A stretch of 64,000 nt of DNA from Dicyema japonicum (Eukaryota > Dicyemida > Rhombozoa > Dicyemidae). The translations under genes and the position numbers were made by a program. Position 1 is the stretch's first letter. Each line of letters begins with the position of its first letter. Below the pieces are notes generated by a model that ran no database searches, was not told where the DNA came from, and worked only from the letters and a program-made list of their open reading frames with translations. The stretch covers positions 45,156 to 109,155 of the forward strand of contig RDEW01000016.1 of the NCBI GenBank assembly GCA_011109175.1, written 5' to 3'. Below, piece after piece: positions 34,904 to 46,849 of the stretch.

Positions 34904-36571
34904 TTAAAAGACAACCATATAAACAATAAATAAAATATACAGGAGGATAAAAATAAACACCAAAATCTGATAGGCAACACTCCCGGCTGTCTTTTGGATA
35001 ATCACATCAACAATTAAGTATATATTAATCGCTAATACGGATGATATCAAGGCCAGATACATGATTTTAGATTTTCTTAAAGCCAGTAATATTACAGAGG
35101 GTACTTGTTATTCACGAATTCCTCGCCCATGATTTTGTTCGTACTAGTAAAAGCGATCACCGGAAGGAGGGCAAACGGTAATTGAATGCTCATGAGAACG
35201 TTCAGGAGATCATTGAAGACGGTTAACTTATCGATCCCTTGCAGTATAGAAATCATGATAGTGGGGCCAATGGCGAGTAGTCGAGTTACAATCAAACGTC
35301 TCCAGGGCTTCCATTTGATATCCAGGAACCCCTTAATGTCAAATACAAGTGACCTGCATGACGAATTGTCCCGTGTAGGTCCCCGTCATTGTTGAGGTTT
35401 GTCCTGCAGCCATGATGCCAATCGCCCAAATATATGTGGTGATAGTCCCAAACTTACACCCCAGAAACACGGACTACGGATCTCAGTAAAGTAAGAACCC
35501 CAGAGTATATGTTCATATCCCCGGCATCCGAGATGTTTTTGAAGATGTGGGCATTGGAGATATTTTTAGCTACGCACATGTTGTACTAAGCTCTAAACCT
35601 TAATATTACAATCGTATTAGAATTCTCTGCTGAAGCGTAGAAAGCTGACGCGAAGGTAGAAACCACAAACAGATTGATGACAAAAGACACAATCAAAACC
35701 AATGAAGTTTCCAGGAGAAAGTAAAAATTAGCTTCATGTATACTGGAGACCTTGGTCCGGTCAATCGACCGAGTCTATGTTCAATCAAAATGAGACTTGA
35801 GTTAGTGACGAATGGAGGTAGATGTTGTGAGGCATAATAACGGACCCCACAATCCCTACAGCTTGTATTAACGCCTTGTGGGAGCAATTAGTGCAAGAGG
35901 GGATAAAGAGTCCCATAAGAATCTGCTTCTGGTCAGGGACTGAAATAAAGTACTATAATTTAGTAAAACCGACTGAGAACCAAATATCCGAACATTAAGC
36001 CCATTAAGAGCACAGCTGACGCAAAAAATATCTCCAATTTCCTGAATCCATAGCGGTCGATAAGCAAGAAAAGGAAGGTGTCGGTGATCGTGATAAGAAC
36101 GCCTGCATATAACGGGATTCTAAAAGCTCAATTTGATCCCCCATAAACTTCTGATTGGATAAGATATAAAAGGCAATGGAAGTGCCAATAACTTCCTGCA
36201 TGTCCGATCCGATTATGGCGATTTCAACCATAACCCATAAAATGATATTTGGGTATTTCTTTAAGTAGTTTCTGCACGTTTCTGATAGGCTTTTTCCAGT
36301 AACGACGCTCAAACGGAGTGCTAGCCTCTGCAAAAGAGCGCCAAAAATAGTCGATATAAATAAAAGCCACAGTAACTGAATATAAGTAATCACATTGTTA
36401 CTTTATAACCGGTTATTGTACCGTTTCTTAAATCTGATTCTATATTTCCGGGTCCAAGTATGCGATGCTGACAAGAAATCCTGGTCCAAGAAAGGAAAAA
36501 AATTTCCTTAAATTTAGCCCCTTTAGGTTATCAAATACAGTAACCTTTTCAGAATTGGCTGAATTATCCAT
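34904..36571 (-). CDS. NRAMP-type divalent metal transporter (SLC11)
   Basis: NRAMP/DMT1 proteins co-transport protons with Fe2+, Mn2+ and similar ions. The protein starts [18 protein letters not shown] and enters helix 1 with [14 protein letters not shown], keeping the metal-binding DPGN. After a 26-nt intron come [31 protein letters not shown] and [19 protein letters not shown]. Helix 6 has [16 protein letters not shown] with the MPHN metal site, and a 22-nt intron follows it. Later come [20 protein letters not shown], then [20 protein letters not shown] with FTSTNKIM and EEFVNNK. Two final helices end YMVVF before the TAA at 34904-34906. Both metal-site motifs are intact, so it should be functional. 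Some exons between 35.3 and 35.7 kb and around 36.0 kb were not joined precisely. Confidence 0.92.
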
Positions 36572-36753
36572 TAGACCTGACTCACGCTCATTTTAACTAA
36601 ATATTAATATTTTATTTATAAATTTAAAATTAGATACAAATTAATTTATTTTTTAGTAAAATATTTATAAAATATAAAACCAAGTGTTGTTTTGGTTGAG
36701 GTGGTGACTTGTCTCTCTTGCACCTATGTCTGTAAAGGATTCAGAACAATTCA

Positions 36754-39530
36754 ATGACCATCCTAACCTTCAATGTTAGAGGCCTGAATAAAGTGGCTAA
36801 GATGCAGCTTCTATGTTCGGATGTTGAGAAATACCGGGGTATGCTGCCTGCAGGAGACTAAAATAAAAAATGGACTCGATGAAACACATGCAAATTACAG
36901 GTTACTATTGCTTTCCTCGGAATCGAGGCATTATGGACAAGGCTTTGCCATACACAAGGTCTATATTCCCAGAGTATATCGTTACTGGAAAGTCAATGAC
37001 AGAATCAGTGTCTTACAACTACGTACAAGATCAAGCAGAAATTCGAGGAGACTAATCTCAATTATCAACGTTTACGCACCACACGGCGGACGTATCCTAA
37101 AAAATCCGGAAGAACTTGACCTGTTCTACTAGGAATTGGGAAGGACATTAACAGACCTCTGTTCATCATACTTATTGTTTATTGCCGGGGACTGGAATGC
37201 GAAAGTGGGAACCCGTAGAGGAAATGAAAGCTTCATTGGCCAGCTCAGAAGAGGAATCAGAAACTTCCCCGGAACCATCTTGGCAGAGTTTTGCCAGGCA
37301 TTTGATCTGTTCCTATGTAATACTGGTTTCCAACATCCCGCACGTCATAAAACGACATGGACTGGGCATACAAAGTTCTCTATTAACATTTTCAATCAAA
37401 TCGACTACATCATTTGTCGAGTCAAAGAAAAATCACTCCTACTTGACTCGAGGTCTTACTGAGGTGCAGCTACCGACAGTGATCACAAGATAGTCTCTGC
37501 CAAGTTCACAATGAGGACTTTGACTGCCCTAATAAGAAGGGCCAAACGTAAATGTAAGAAGAAGCTATAAAATGGAACAACTGTGTACTCTACATCGATC
37601 AGAGACAACTACCAAATATCAATTACGAAATTTCTCCGAAACCTGGATCCCGGACTTCCTCCAGGAGGCACTTGGGCGGAGACAATGAAAGGGATCCTCT
37701 CGGCAGCAAATGGTAGTATCGGAACCTGATCCTTAGCACTGTTTAAAAAATGTATACATCCAGATGTCCCGCCCTCATTAAAGAACAAAGGGAACTAAGA
37801 TTACAACTGGAAAATACGTCTGATCCGGATAGGAAACAAATCTTGAAGTATAGAGAAGATCCACCCAGAAAACCATAAAGATTTTGAATAAAGCACGCCA
37901 CTAACCTACTTGCTATAAGAGCTGCAGAAGTTGAACAGCTAAAAGACTCATCAAAAATGTTCACTGCAATCCGTCTGCTCAACAGAAAACAAACGAACAA
38001 ACTCCATGACGGAAATGGAAGATTCTTAACAAATCCCAAATATCAGGCTGAATATATTGCGTCGTATTTCGAGGATATATTAACTGTCCGCGGAGAAATA
38101 TCTGATCATACTTGTGGATAAGCCACCCACCTGGCTAAAGCTATCACCTGGCGAAATTCAAATGCAATGGTCGCTCCCCTGGGCCGGATGGAATCAATTC
38201 AGAACTTGTCAAATATGGCCCACCTGCACTAACAGAAAAGTTGGCAAAACTACTCAACTCTGTTTATAGAAAAAAAGAACTGCTAAACACCTTACGGAAA
38301 CTTCTGGCATTAGTTACGCTGAATCGAATTAGAGAACAAGTGGACGACTATCTATCCCCTAGTCACAGTGGATTCAGGACAGGAAGATCCACTGCAGATG
38401 CAGTATGGAGCCACAAGTGGCGCTGCGCTATCAACCAGAGATTTGAAAGTGCAACAACAGTCCTGGGAATAGACCTCTCTAGGGCCTTTGACACGGTCTG
38501 TCGTGTCTACTTCTCAAGATACTGAAACAATTCTTGGACCCAGATTCTGTTAATATGATCAGAGTGTCGCTATCTAACACGAAGCTCAGAGTGCAGATCG
38601 GTAAGACGTTATCCCGTGAATTTACGTGCAATGTTGGTATTCCCCAGGGAAATTCCCTCTCCCCCTGCTATTTGTCATATATCTGGAGGCGGAACTACGA
38701 GATCTTGGAAGTTCTATGATGGCAACATCGTCGAAATTGCCTATGAGGACGACGTGGGCTTTGTGTCAGAAGACAAATCTACCCTTTTCGAGGTGGCCCT
38801 GCTGAGCTCCTTGGAATGAACATTGCTAAAACTGACATTGTGGAAATCAGGAGAATGGAACGCAGATCAAATGAAACATGGCGAAAAACAAACAGACTTA
38901 GCTTTTTATTTGGAGACAGTCAAGATCTTTCCAGAGGAAATGCCCTCGCTTGGGTAATGATGAACAAGTTGAAGAAAAAGTGGATTGGCAAACGGCGATC
39001 TTGTACATCACTTCGTTTGAGACTGTATGAAGCCTTTGTCAAACCGATCCTAATGTACAATTCATCGACCTGGGGAACGTCCAAAACCGAACAACTTGGA
39101 CTAGACTCTTTCCATCGAAGACAACTTAGATCCTTACTAGGACTTAACTGGCCAGCAAGAATAAAAAAGGAATCGCTGTACATGAGATGTTGCACGGGTC
39201 CACTGAGTCTCGAAATTGCTGATATGCGCTGGAGGCTATTTGGACATATCTTGCGTATGGACTTGGGCGCTCCAGCAAACATAGCAATGGAGGACTACTT
39301 TATGAGAAAGGGACCGTGCTTTCGTGGACGCCGGCATATTACACTACCTGAAACACTTGACGGAGATCTAAAGCTCGTGAACAAACGTCTAAGAAGTGGG
39401 GACGACCTTGACAAGCTAAGGAAACTCTCTTACGATCGAGGAGGTTGGAAGAAGTTGGTTCGGATGATTGTTTTGAATGCTGCACGAGTGAAATTATAAC
39501 TATTATGATTTTACGAATGTTGCTTATAAT
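36754..39530 (+). mobile_element. APE-type LINE retrotransposon, decayed
   Basis: The plus strand shows endonuclease (LTFNVRGLNKVAKMQLLCSD; VCCLQETKI; FIAGDWNAKVGTRRGNES; NQIDYIICR), then reverse transcriptase (GPDGINSELVKYGPPAL; SHSGFRTGRSTADAVWSHKW; VLGIDLSRAFDTV; GIPQGNSLSP). It ends with a C-terminal tail (SLEIADMRWRLFGHILRMD). Stops and frameshifts interrupt it at least near 36840, 37130, 37460, 38510 and 38690. A stretch between LNTLRKLL and ALVTLNRIRE appears deleted. The 3' end is ataataataatt at 39524-39536. It is a relative of the 8.8-kb LINE, not an identical copy. Confidence 0.88.
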
Positions 39531-39584
39531 AATAATTGTTATGCAATAACCGCATTCATAGCATGGTGTTGTTCACCTGTTGTT

Positions 39585-40900
39585 TTGGTGGCGGTCTGTG
39601 AAAAGAACCCTTCGACATTGCCTGCCCTTCTACGACTTTCAGAAGGGTGGCCTACAAATTTCCCCGTATTCGCTTTTCTACTTCTGGCTGGTGATATAGA
39701 ACCTAATCCGGGTCCTGACTCTACACTGATTATTCTACAATTAAATGGAATCCCTAATAAAGTTTTGCAAGTACGCTCGCTCTCATCCCATTTGAAACTG
39801 GACATTGCCCTCATTCAAGAATCTAAGCTCTCTAGAACATCCTCCACCCTCTGTTTTCCTGGATATTGTGTACTTCGCAAGGACTGGACATGAAGTCTTG
39901 GAGGAGGATTATTGACAATCGTTAAGTATGGACTTCATTAACGGATGTCACCTCATTTGTTTCTTTTCTTAGCTAAGGAACAAATTTTTAGTGATGTGTC
40001 CCTTTCCCCGACGAGATGGTTTACGTAATGTCTATATCCCTCCTCAGGGGTTGTGTGCTACTTACCTCTCTCGGGATGTTCGTTATGGTTTTTTCAAGCG
40101 ACCATAACCCAATTGTGTTAAGACTCAATTGACATATTTGTTTGTCAAGATGTTCTACGAAGTTCAAGAACTATTCAAGGGCGTTTGTTGACAGCGGTTT
40201 ATTAGACTTTGCTGTTGAATAGATGTCCTATTGACAAAGCAGTCTAGATATTGTTTCCAACATCCCGCACGTCATAAAACGAAATGGAAACCCGACCGAA
40301 TGTTTATCCCCCGATCGTTTTACAAAAACTTTAATCCGAAACTATGATCGAGCTTCTTGGCACTTATCAAGAAACGGAATGCCTTGAAGAAAACCGGAAT
40401 CCAATCAGACGTCTATATCATCATAAACTCTTGTGTCTATTGATATATAAAAAGCATTCGACTCTGTTTCGAGGACACTCCTAACGAAAAAATCAAGACT
40501 ACTCCAAAATGGGGTCCCAAAAGTTCCCCTTTGTCTCCTCTCTTATGTAACTCACTTCTACACGATTTACCTACCACCAAAGATGCTTTTATCTTACGCG
40601 GACGACCGGATTATCGCTGCAGGGGATAAATCTCCTTCCAGGGCGGTGGTTCAGTCACACCTCAACCAGATTTGTGACTGGCTATCCTTGAATTTGCTGT
40701 CTGTTCTCACTATTCACTAGGGTAAGGAGATTTAAAGGTGGACTCGAGGTAGTTTTCAGAGAAACGGCGGTAGAGGAATTTATATCGACCATAAAAGTGT
40801 ACTCCGATAGAATTCCTCTGCAGACATAAAGAAGGCACTTACGAAGGAAATTGGGTCGCTGGCGAATTCGAGGAATGTTGTAGACTGGGATCACCTAATT
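39585..40900 (+). mobile_element. LINE with 2A-like peptide, decayed
   Basis: The frame at 39585 runs into AFLLLAGDIEPNPGPDSTLI and then an endonuclease start (LQLNGIPNKVLQVRSLSSHL, then IALIQESKLS). Further on, broken frames give KAFDSVSR, NGVP followed by a frameshifted SPLL block, and a YADD box (LSYADDRIIAAGDKS) near 40600. This is the layout of CR1/jockey-like LINEs that place a 2A ribosome-skipping peptide before the endonuclease. The copy is dead: stops and deletions separate the motifs and the region between endonuclease and reverse transcriptase is short. Confidence 0.8.
39690..39716 (+). other. 2A-like ribosome-skipping motif
   Basis: GDIEPNPGP matches the canonical D-x-E-x-N-P-G-P consensus. 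It is preceded by the hydrophobic LLLA run usual for these sites. Skipping would fall between Gly (39711-39713) and Pro (39714-39716). In LINEs such sites release an upstream leader from the endonuclease-RT polyprotein. Confidence 0.85.
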
Positions 40901-41062
40901 AGTGAGTTAATTTTTTTGGTGTTCTTGTGGTTTTAAAAAAAATAATAAATAAATAACAGCTTTCATGCTGTCATGACTAAGGTGATTTTTTATGGCAACT
41001 AAAATTTCTAAAAATGTCAGCTAAAATAACATTTATGGCATCTTAAATTTCAATACTTGCAG

Positions 41063-41240
41063 TTGTGGAAACCCCTCCAGTAGAGTGGGGGAGAGCAAAT
41101 TCGTGCCGGCCTGGCACTGGGCGCCACCTTGACAGGTGGATCACATATCGCTACTCTAATAGGAAGAGAGAGGAGGAACTGACGAACAAACAGAAACTTC
41201 AACCAATTAGTCACGAAGCACCACATGGCGCCATGTGGCT
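41063..41240 (+). repeat. Dispersed repeat family A, copy 3 (longest)
   Basis: This is the fullest copy: gtggaaacccctccagtaga, gcctggcactgggcgccacc, ggtggatcacat, ctactctaataggaagag, aaccaattagtcacg and accacatggcgccatgtgg. The final word can form a short hairpin around ggcgcc. The 86-codon frame across it has no domain. Confidence 0.65.
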
Positions 41241-42980
41241 AACATCACACATCACACGTGAAATAAATGGCATTTATAGAATCAATAAATACAACTATCG
41301 GAAAATTTATAACTCGACCAAATAAATTTTTCACTTGCGATATCCGATACGGTTCTGCAGGGTCAGTGATCTGTTTCCGAGATAAACAAACATATTCTTC
41401 AATATGCTTGGCTCCAGCGCGGCAAAGTTTATCAGGCTGGTCGGGCAGCTTTCAGGACTACGGATGAAAGATCCTAGAATGACAGGAAATTAATAGCGGT
41501 AATTAATAGTGTCTGCATCAAAATTAATAGCGAAATTACTTATATGCGAATTATGGCACTAGCATCTCGGACTTTCCTCCTCGTCTTGGAAATCAAGGAT
41601 ACGATGGTACGCAAGGAGGCGGAGGCCTTTTTCCTGATGAGCCTTGAGGTTTCAACTGCGACAGGCAAGAAGACGAATTGCCTGCGTAGTTTCATATTTT
41701 TTCCATTTCAATGCTTCTGTCTTGGTGGAAGCGAATCCAGGGCAAGTGGTGGTCTGTGTTAAGTCTAGGAGGAGAGCCATCGACGCAGGTTGCATCCCAA
41801 GCTAATGAATAAAAAAAATTATTAAAGTGACAATAATATAGAAAACACGTTCTAGTTGATAAATATTCCTATTTAACTCGTACTTAGATAATTTTAACAG
41901 TTCTATGAATTTAAATTAGATTGAAAAGATCATTGGCTCCCCCGTTGATTTTATAGACATTGTGAGAGGCAAGGCTGCGTCGATTTAGTCGAGGGACAGT
42001 TAGAAGTTTGTACATTTCAGATTCCATTGTTTAGCATTAGAGGAGAAGCAGTATTCTGATTTAGAAAACGGGGGATCTCTCATTGAGAATGCTATGAGTA
42101 GAATATCAAATTTTTCGAAGAAAATAATCAGATCAACTGTCATCTTGTAAGAGCAGTTTAAGGTGGATTATCCCCAAAGTTAAAAACCCCGGACTACCTG
42201 GAGTCTGTGAGATCACTAGCTAACAAGAGAAGAGTGTTAAAGGGGCTGGCGTCATGTGAAAGTGGTTATCGAATGTTATGGGGATCTAAATATAAAATCG
42301 TTATATTTCCAGCATATTCGAGTGATCGATATTAAGGGGAACTCCTCCAGTGGTATAGGTGAAAGAGATCCTCACTGAGTGTACTAGAACCACATAACTA
42401 GCTCAACCTCTCGATTAATCAACAAATTGATAAAAAGCCACTTCTTCCAGTTTATCGATTATATTGTTATACATCATTAATCAGTATTATTAACATAAAT
42501 GACAATTCTATTAATCTTCGCTGACATAATCGACGCTCAGTTGCCTCCCTTATAGCAATAGAGATCAACTCGAGGAGCTACGAGGTTCTACGGACTGAGC
42601 GTTCCAAGACGTCAAGGCAATTGAGGAAAAACAAAGACTTTCGCTTATCGCTTAAGTTGTCTGACTACAATCGCACGTAACGTGAATGGTAGAGGAGTCC
42701 TTGTCATTTCTACCATTTAACAATTTCTACATTTTTTATAGTGAAAATAAAAAAATGGTTTCCACCTACTAGACTGGGTTGTTTACATTGCAAGCCTTCA
42801 TACATAAGTATAATCTCCGCAGATTTTTTGCGGTTTATTTTTCCAATTTCAGGAATTTTTTAATCTAAATCAATAGTAGAGATTAAATTTCGCAATTTAC
42901 TTATATTAAAATTTAAAATTAAAAACATAAAAATTTAAATAATTAAAAAATTATTTATACCGTATTTGTTTTGTCGTTAG
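41241..42980. other. Long intergenic stretch, no supported gene
   Basis: Several frames of 60-75 codons exist, but none shows a domain or a splice pattern like the true genes. 42540-42690 loosely resembles 33640-33780. The last 150 bases before the desaturase are strongly A+T-rich, as before other genes here. Confidence 0.45.
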
Positions 42981-44026
42981 ATGCCTCCACGTCTCGTAGA
43001 ATCGATTATAACTGAGAAAGATGAACTTGGCTTGGAACAAGACGAAACCTACCTTGATCAGACCGCAAAGGGGGAGTATAAGTACCGATATGTGTGGATA
43101 AATATCCTGGTAATGGCATACTTCCACATCGGAGCTATATATGCTCTTTTCTTTCTCTCCTGGCGCTGTCGTGCTTACACGTTAATTTTTGGTTTTATTT
43201 GGTGACAATTTAGCCGTTGGACTTTATGCTTATTCCGCTCTGGGATCACCGCTGGCGCACACAGACTGTGGTCCCATCGGGCTTACAAGGCGAGGATTCC
43301 GTTGAGAATATTTCTGATGATTGCAAACTCGCTGGCTGCACAGAATTCCATCCTCGAATGGAGCAAGGATCACAGAGTGCATCATAAATACTCCGAGACC
43401 GACGCTGACCCCCACAACGCCATGAGAGGCTTCTTCTTCTCTCACGTGGGCTGGCTCCTCGTTTAGAAAGCACCCTGAAGTTATCTCTAAGGGAAAACGC
43501 ATTGACTTTAGTGATTTGGAGAATGACGTTGTTGTTGCTTTCCAGCATAGGTTTTGTTGAATGTGATTGTAGGCATTACCTTGTGTTTTATTTCCTCTGC
43601 TGTTTTATTCTGCCGACCTTAATCCCCTACTTTCTCTGGTCGGAGACCCTCTGGAACTCCTTTTATATCGCTGGAATCTTCAGGTACGTTTTCACGTTGA
43701 ACTGTACTTGGCTGGTCAACTCGTTGGCCCATACAATCGGAATGAGGCCGTATGACGGGTCTATCGGCCCGGTGGAGAATTTGTGTGTGATTTTGGGGGC
43801 GTTCGGGGAAGGGTTCCATAATTTCCACCACACTTTCCCCCACCATTACGCGACGTCTGAGTTTGGAGTACACTTCAACCCGACCACAGTGTTTATTGAT
43901 TTCATGGCTTATATTGGACAAGCCTATGATTTGAAGACTGTTCCCGAAACTGTTATTTCCAAGACGATGGAGAAGTATGGCGATGGCAGCAAGGGGTTAT
44001 TTCCACATCTCAAGGGACGTGTTTAA
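42981..44026 (+). pseudogene. SCD: Stearoyl-CoA (delta-9) desaturase with two frameshifts
   Basis: The enzyme is a diiron ER membrane desaturase. All three His boxes are present: HRLWSHR, HRVHHK and HNFHH. DPHNAMRGFFFSHVGWLL, NCTWLVNSLAHTIG and GMRPYDG also match SCD. Two 22-nt introns were read: 43192-43213, which gives YTLIFAVGLYAYSALG aligned residue for residue with SCD, and 43551-43572. Exons total 1002 nt, 333 codons. Two one-base shifts break the frame. One base is missing at about 43241-43246, between SALG and ITAGAH. One T is extra at about 43462-43464, between WLLV and RKHPE. They cancel each other, so this is either a fresh pseudogene or two consensus errors in an intact gene. Confidence 0.9.
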
Positions 44027-45100
44027 TTAGTTAATACTAACATGAGGTTTGCTTTTTCTTTACTCGATTTGTTCTTTGTTTTGTAATAATAGTGTCATCT
44101 TGTCTTTGATAACAAAAAAAGGAGGAGGGGAATGGCCTCTCGATCATTGAGCTTGACTGTAAATCATGTCCTTTGCGTGTAAAAAGTGTCGCATTCATAG
44201 AAGCCATGATACTTGCAGGTCGTGTGTACGGGACACGCACTTTGTTTTAAGAAGGAGATCATTTATGATAGAGAACAGTAATGAAGGGGACCTAGGAATG
44301 TTCTTTGATTTTTATAGTTAGTTACCCCGACCTCATTAACATGTAGGAGGCTGGTTGCCATGAAACATCTATCTACGACTACTGGGCGCTCCCACAAGTC
44401 CCTTAGTGTCATTGGTGGTCTTTGTCCTGAAAGGATATCACCAATAACTTTTACACGTGAGTCTGTAAACAATCCTGTTTAGCAGCAAGGTATTACTGAT
44501 GACGGGGTCACTTGTCAAGTCAGGATCATGGAAGCTTCAGCCGTAACAAACAGCTGCGTCATCTTTTTTTAAATGAATTTAATATTTGTTTGTTCATGAG
44601 AACCCTGATTAGATGAAGCAGGAGTTAGTTTACATTAACCACGGAATAATTTTGCATTAATGCTCAAATTAATTGCTTATGTAAATTTTACTAGATTATC
44701 CACAATAATCACGACAGAGTGTAACGGGCGCCAGGCAAGATGCCTGATGGCCCATAGTTCGAATTCTCGCTGCTGTACATTCCGGTTGGAGGTTCCACGC
44801 ATCTACGATACTTTGGCTTGGCGATTGACGCCATCATCAGTGAACATTTCACTGCGGAACCGGATCGTCTACAACTCAATTTCATTTTTAACATTGACAT
44901 GTGCATTGACTAACGTCATAAAGGCATTAGTAACAAATGTTCCAGCTCCCAAGAACAGTGTGCATTGCCACGGACGATTCCCAGTCTGCGTAAAAAGGGC
45001 TGAGTCGTGCCGCAATCACATTTCCGATTTTGTTGACGACCTCTTCACTCATTATTTCTCCATTCACATAAATCTGAATTCAATTATCCCCCAAATATCA
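44027..45100. other. Intergenic with tRNA-like SINE at 44715-44880
   Basis: The segment 44715-44800 contains gagtgtaacgggcgccagg and catagttcgaattctcgctg, an A-box-like and a B-box-like word about 40 bases apart, as in tRNA-derived SINEs. Its 3' part (gacgccatcatcagtgaac, gcggaaccggatcgtc) is shared with 7.4 and 47.0 kb. No protein gene is supported. Frames at 44263 and 44660 look random. Confidence 0.5.
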
Positions 45101-45875
45101 TGAGCCATTATGGGATAACTATCTCATCCAAGACATTCACTTATGAACCAGAATGTTCTGGAACTCTTTAGTAAAAGATCACTGTTATTCGCTCAAAATT
45201 TAATGCTCGTTGAGCCAATAAATCAATAATCATTTAATTCCGTTCACAACTATAAATCGTGATAAATTAGCATTATCAAACCAAGCCCTAAGTGACTATT
45301 ATTATCATCATATATCATGTTAGCAATCAGTTCAATTCAATCACACCCAGCAATTACGACCACAGTGAATACAAATGAATACATGTGGCTACTTGACTGA
45401 AGAAAATCACAACTATTTGCGCAGTATAAGTGGACTTGAATTCTCCGAGAAATTGATACCGCAATCTCGTTAAGATTCTGAGATCCTCAGGAGCGGCTTT
45501 GATTCCGTGAACGCCTAGGGATCGTAACTTTGAATAGATGTTTCTTTTGAATGCCGGCCAGGCATTGGCGTCTTCTGAGTGAAATGAATCCATTGATGTC
45601 ACCAGAGAAAAGGAAGAGAAATCTTCAATCGGGTAGCCACATGGTTCGGGAGTTGCGTTGATTCTGCGACGTCTTAGCATTCTTGGTTACTGACCTTTTA
45701 TTTCTTCGACGTCCTATTTTCGTTTGGTGTCCATTATGGCCTCCAAAGACGAGAATAAAACCAAACTGACTAATTCCGTAATCCATACGCGTGCCGTAGA
45801 TCCTTATCGTCCCAACTTTCAGATTAACTGGAGATTCCTATCATTCATGTAGGGCTCCAACGACTGCTAAAAAGG

Positions 45876-45923
45876 NNNNNNNNNNNNNNNNNNNNNNNNN
45901 NNNNNNNNNNNNNNNNNNNNNNN
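45876..45923. other. Assembly gap (48 N)
   Basis: This is a run of 48 N. The sequence right of it (tatttcttcgacgtcctatt...) repeats, with few changes, the sequence that began at 45698. Single N at 46671, 47283, 51230, 54488, 55583, 57480, 58957, 59256, 62073 and 63612 show similar flanking duplication and are treated as one finding below. Confidence 0.95.
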
Positions 45924-46849
45924 TATTTCTTCGACGTCCTATTTTCGTTTGGTGTCCATTATGGCCTCCAAAGACGAGAATAAAACCAAACTGACTAATT
46001 CCGTAATCCATACGCGTGCCGTAGACCCTAATCGTCCCAACTTTCAGATGAACTGGAGATTCGTATCACTCATGTAGGTGCTCCAACGACTGCTAAAATA
46101 GGTGGCTTAGTATTGTATTTAAAAGAAACAATCAAACGATGGTCATAAGCAGCCGCCTCACTGCATAGCTATTCCCTCAAAGGATGGCGGAGGGAATTAT
46201 TCAAATACCCAACATACCGGATAGAATTCTCATGGATGTAAATATCAGATTCCCCCGAATCTTTGGTTTTAAAAAGTCATAGATGCAATGGAATTGGACG
46301 TTCTTACTGCGAGTGGAACAAAAAATATCTTCTGGTAGGGCCTCATTTTGAACTCTCGGCCTTCTAATTAGCAGAGCCTGCTCTAAAAACACTTTTGTGT
46401 GGGATCCAAAGTACGTATGTGTCGGTAAAGGTAACGTCCCAGACAAGAGGTTTCCTGGATGATGTAAATATATCTTTTACGTAATCACCTAAATAATAAG
46501 TCACGTGATTCTCAAAGACTATATACGGGAAAAAAAGAGACACGAGCTTCCTCGTTCAGAACCTTTTAAATTCTATATTCAAAAAAATTTTTTTATAATG
46601 AAAATCCAAAAGTAAACAAAACTTAATTATTAAATCACCACCCTTTAATTTTAGTGAGAGCTACTTCCAGNACTCAAAGACTATATACGGGAAAAAAAGA
46701 GACACGAGCTTCCTCGTTCAGAACCTTTTAAATTCTATATTCAAAAATATTTTTTTATGATGAAAATCCAAAAGTAAACAAAACTTAATTATTAAATCAC
46801 CACCCTTTAATTTTAGTGAGAGCTACTTCCAGAGGATAGACACAGTTTT

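Noticed and set aside
41544-41762. 72-codon plus ORF
   Set aside because: Neither strand shows a recognisable domain and there is no conserved neighbour.
46201-46446. Minus ORF repeated at 57277 and in part near 62.8 kb as a conserved gene
   Set aside because: The frame recurs because the whole unit recurs; frames differ between copies in length and stops, and there is no domain.
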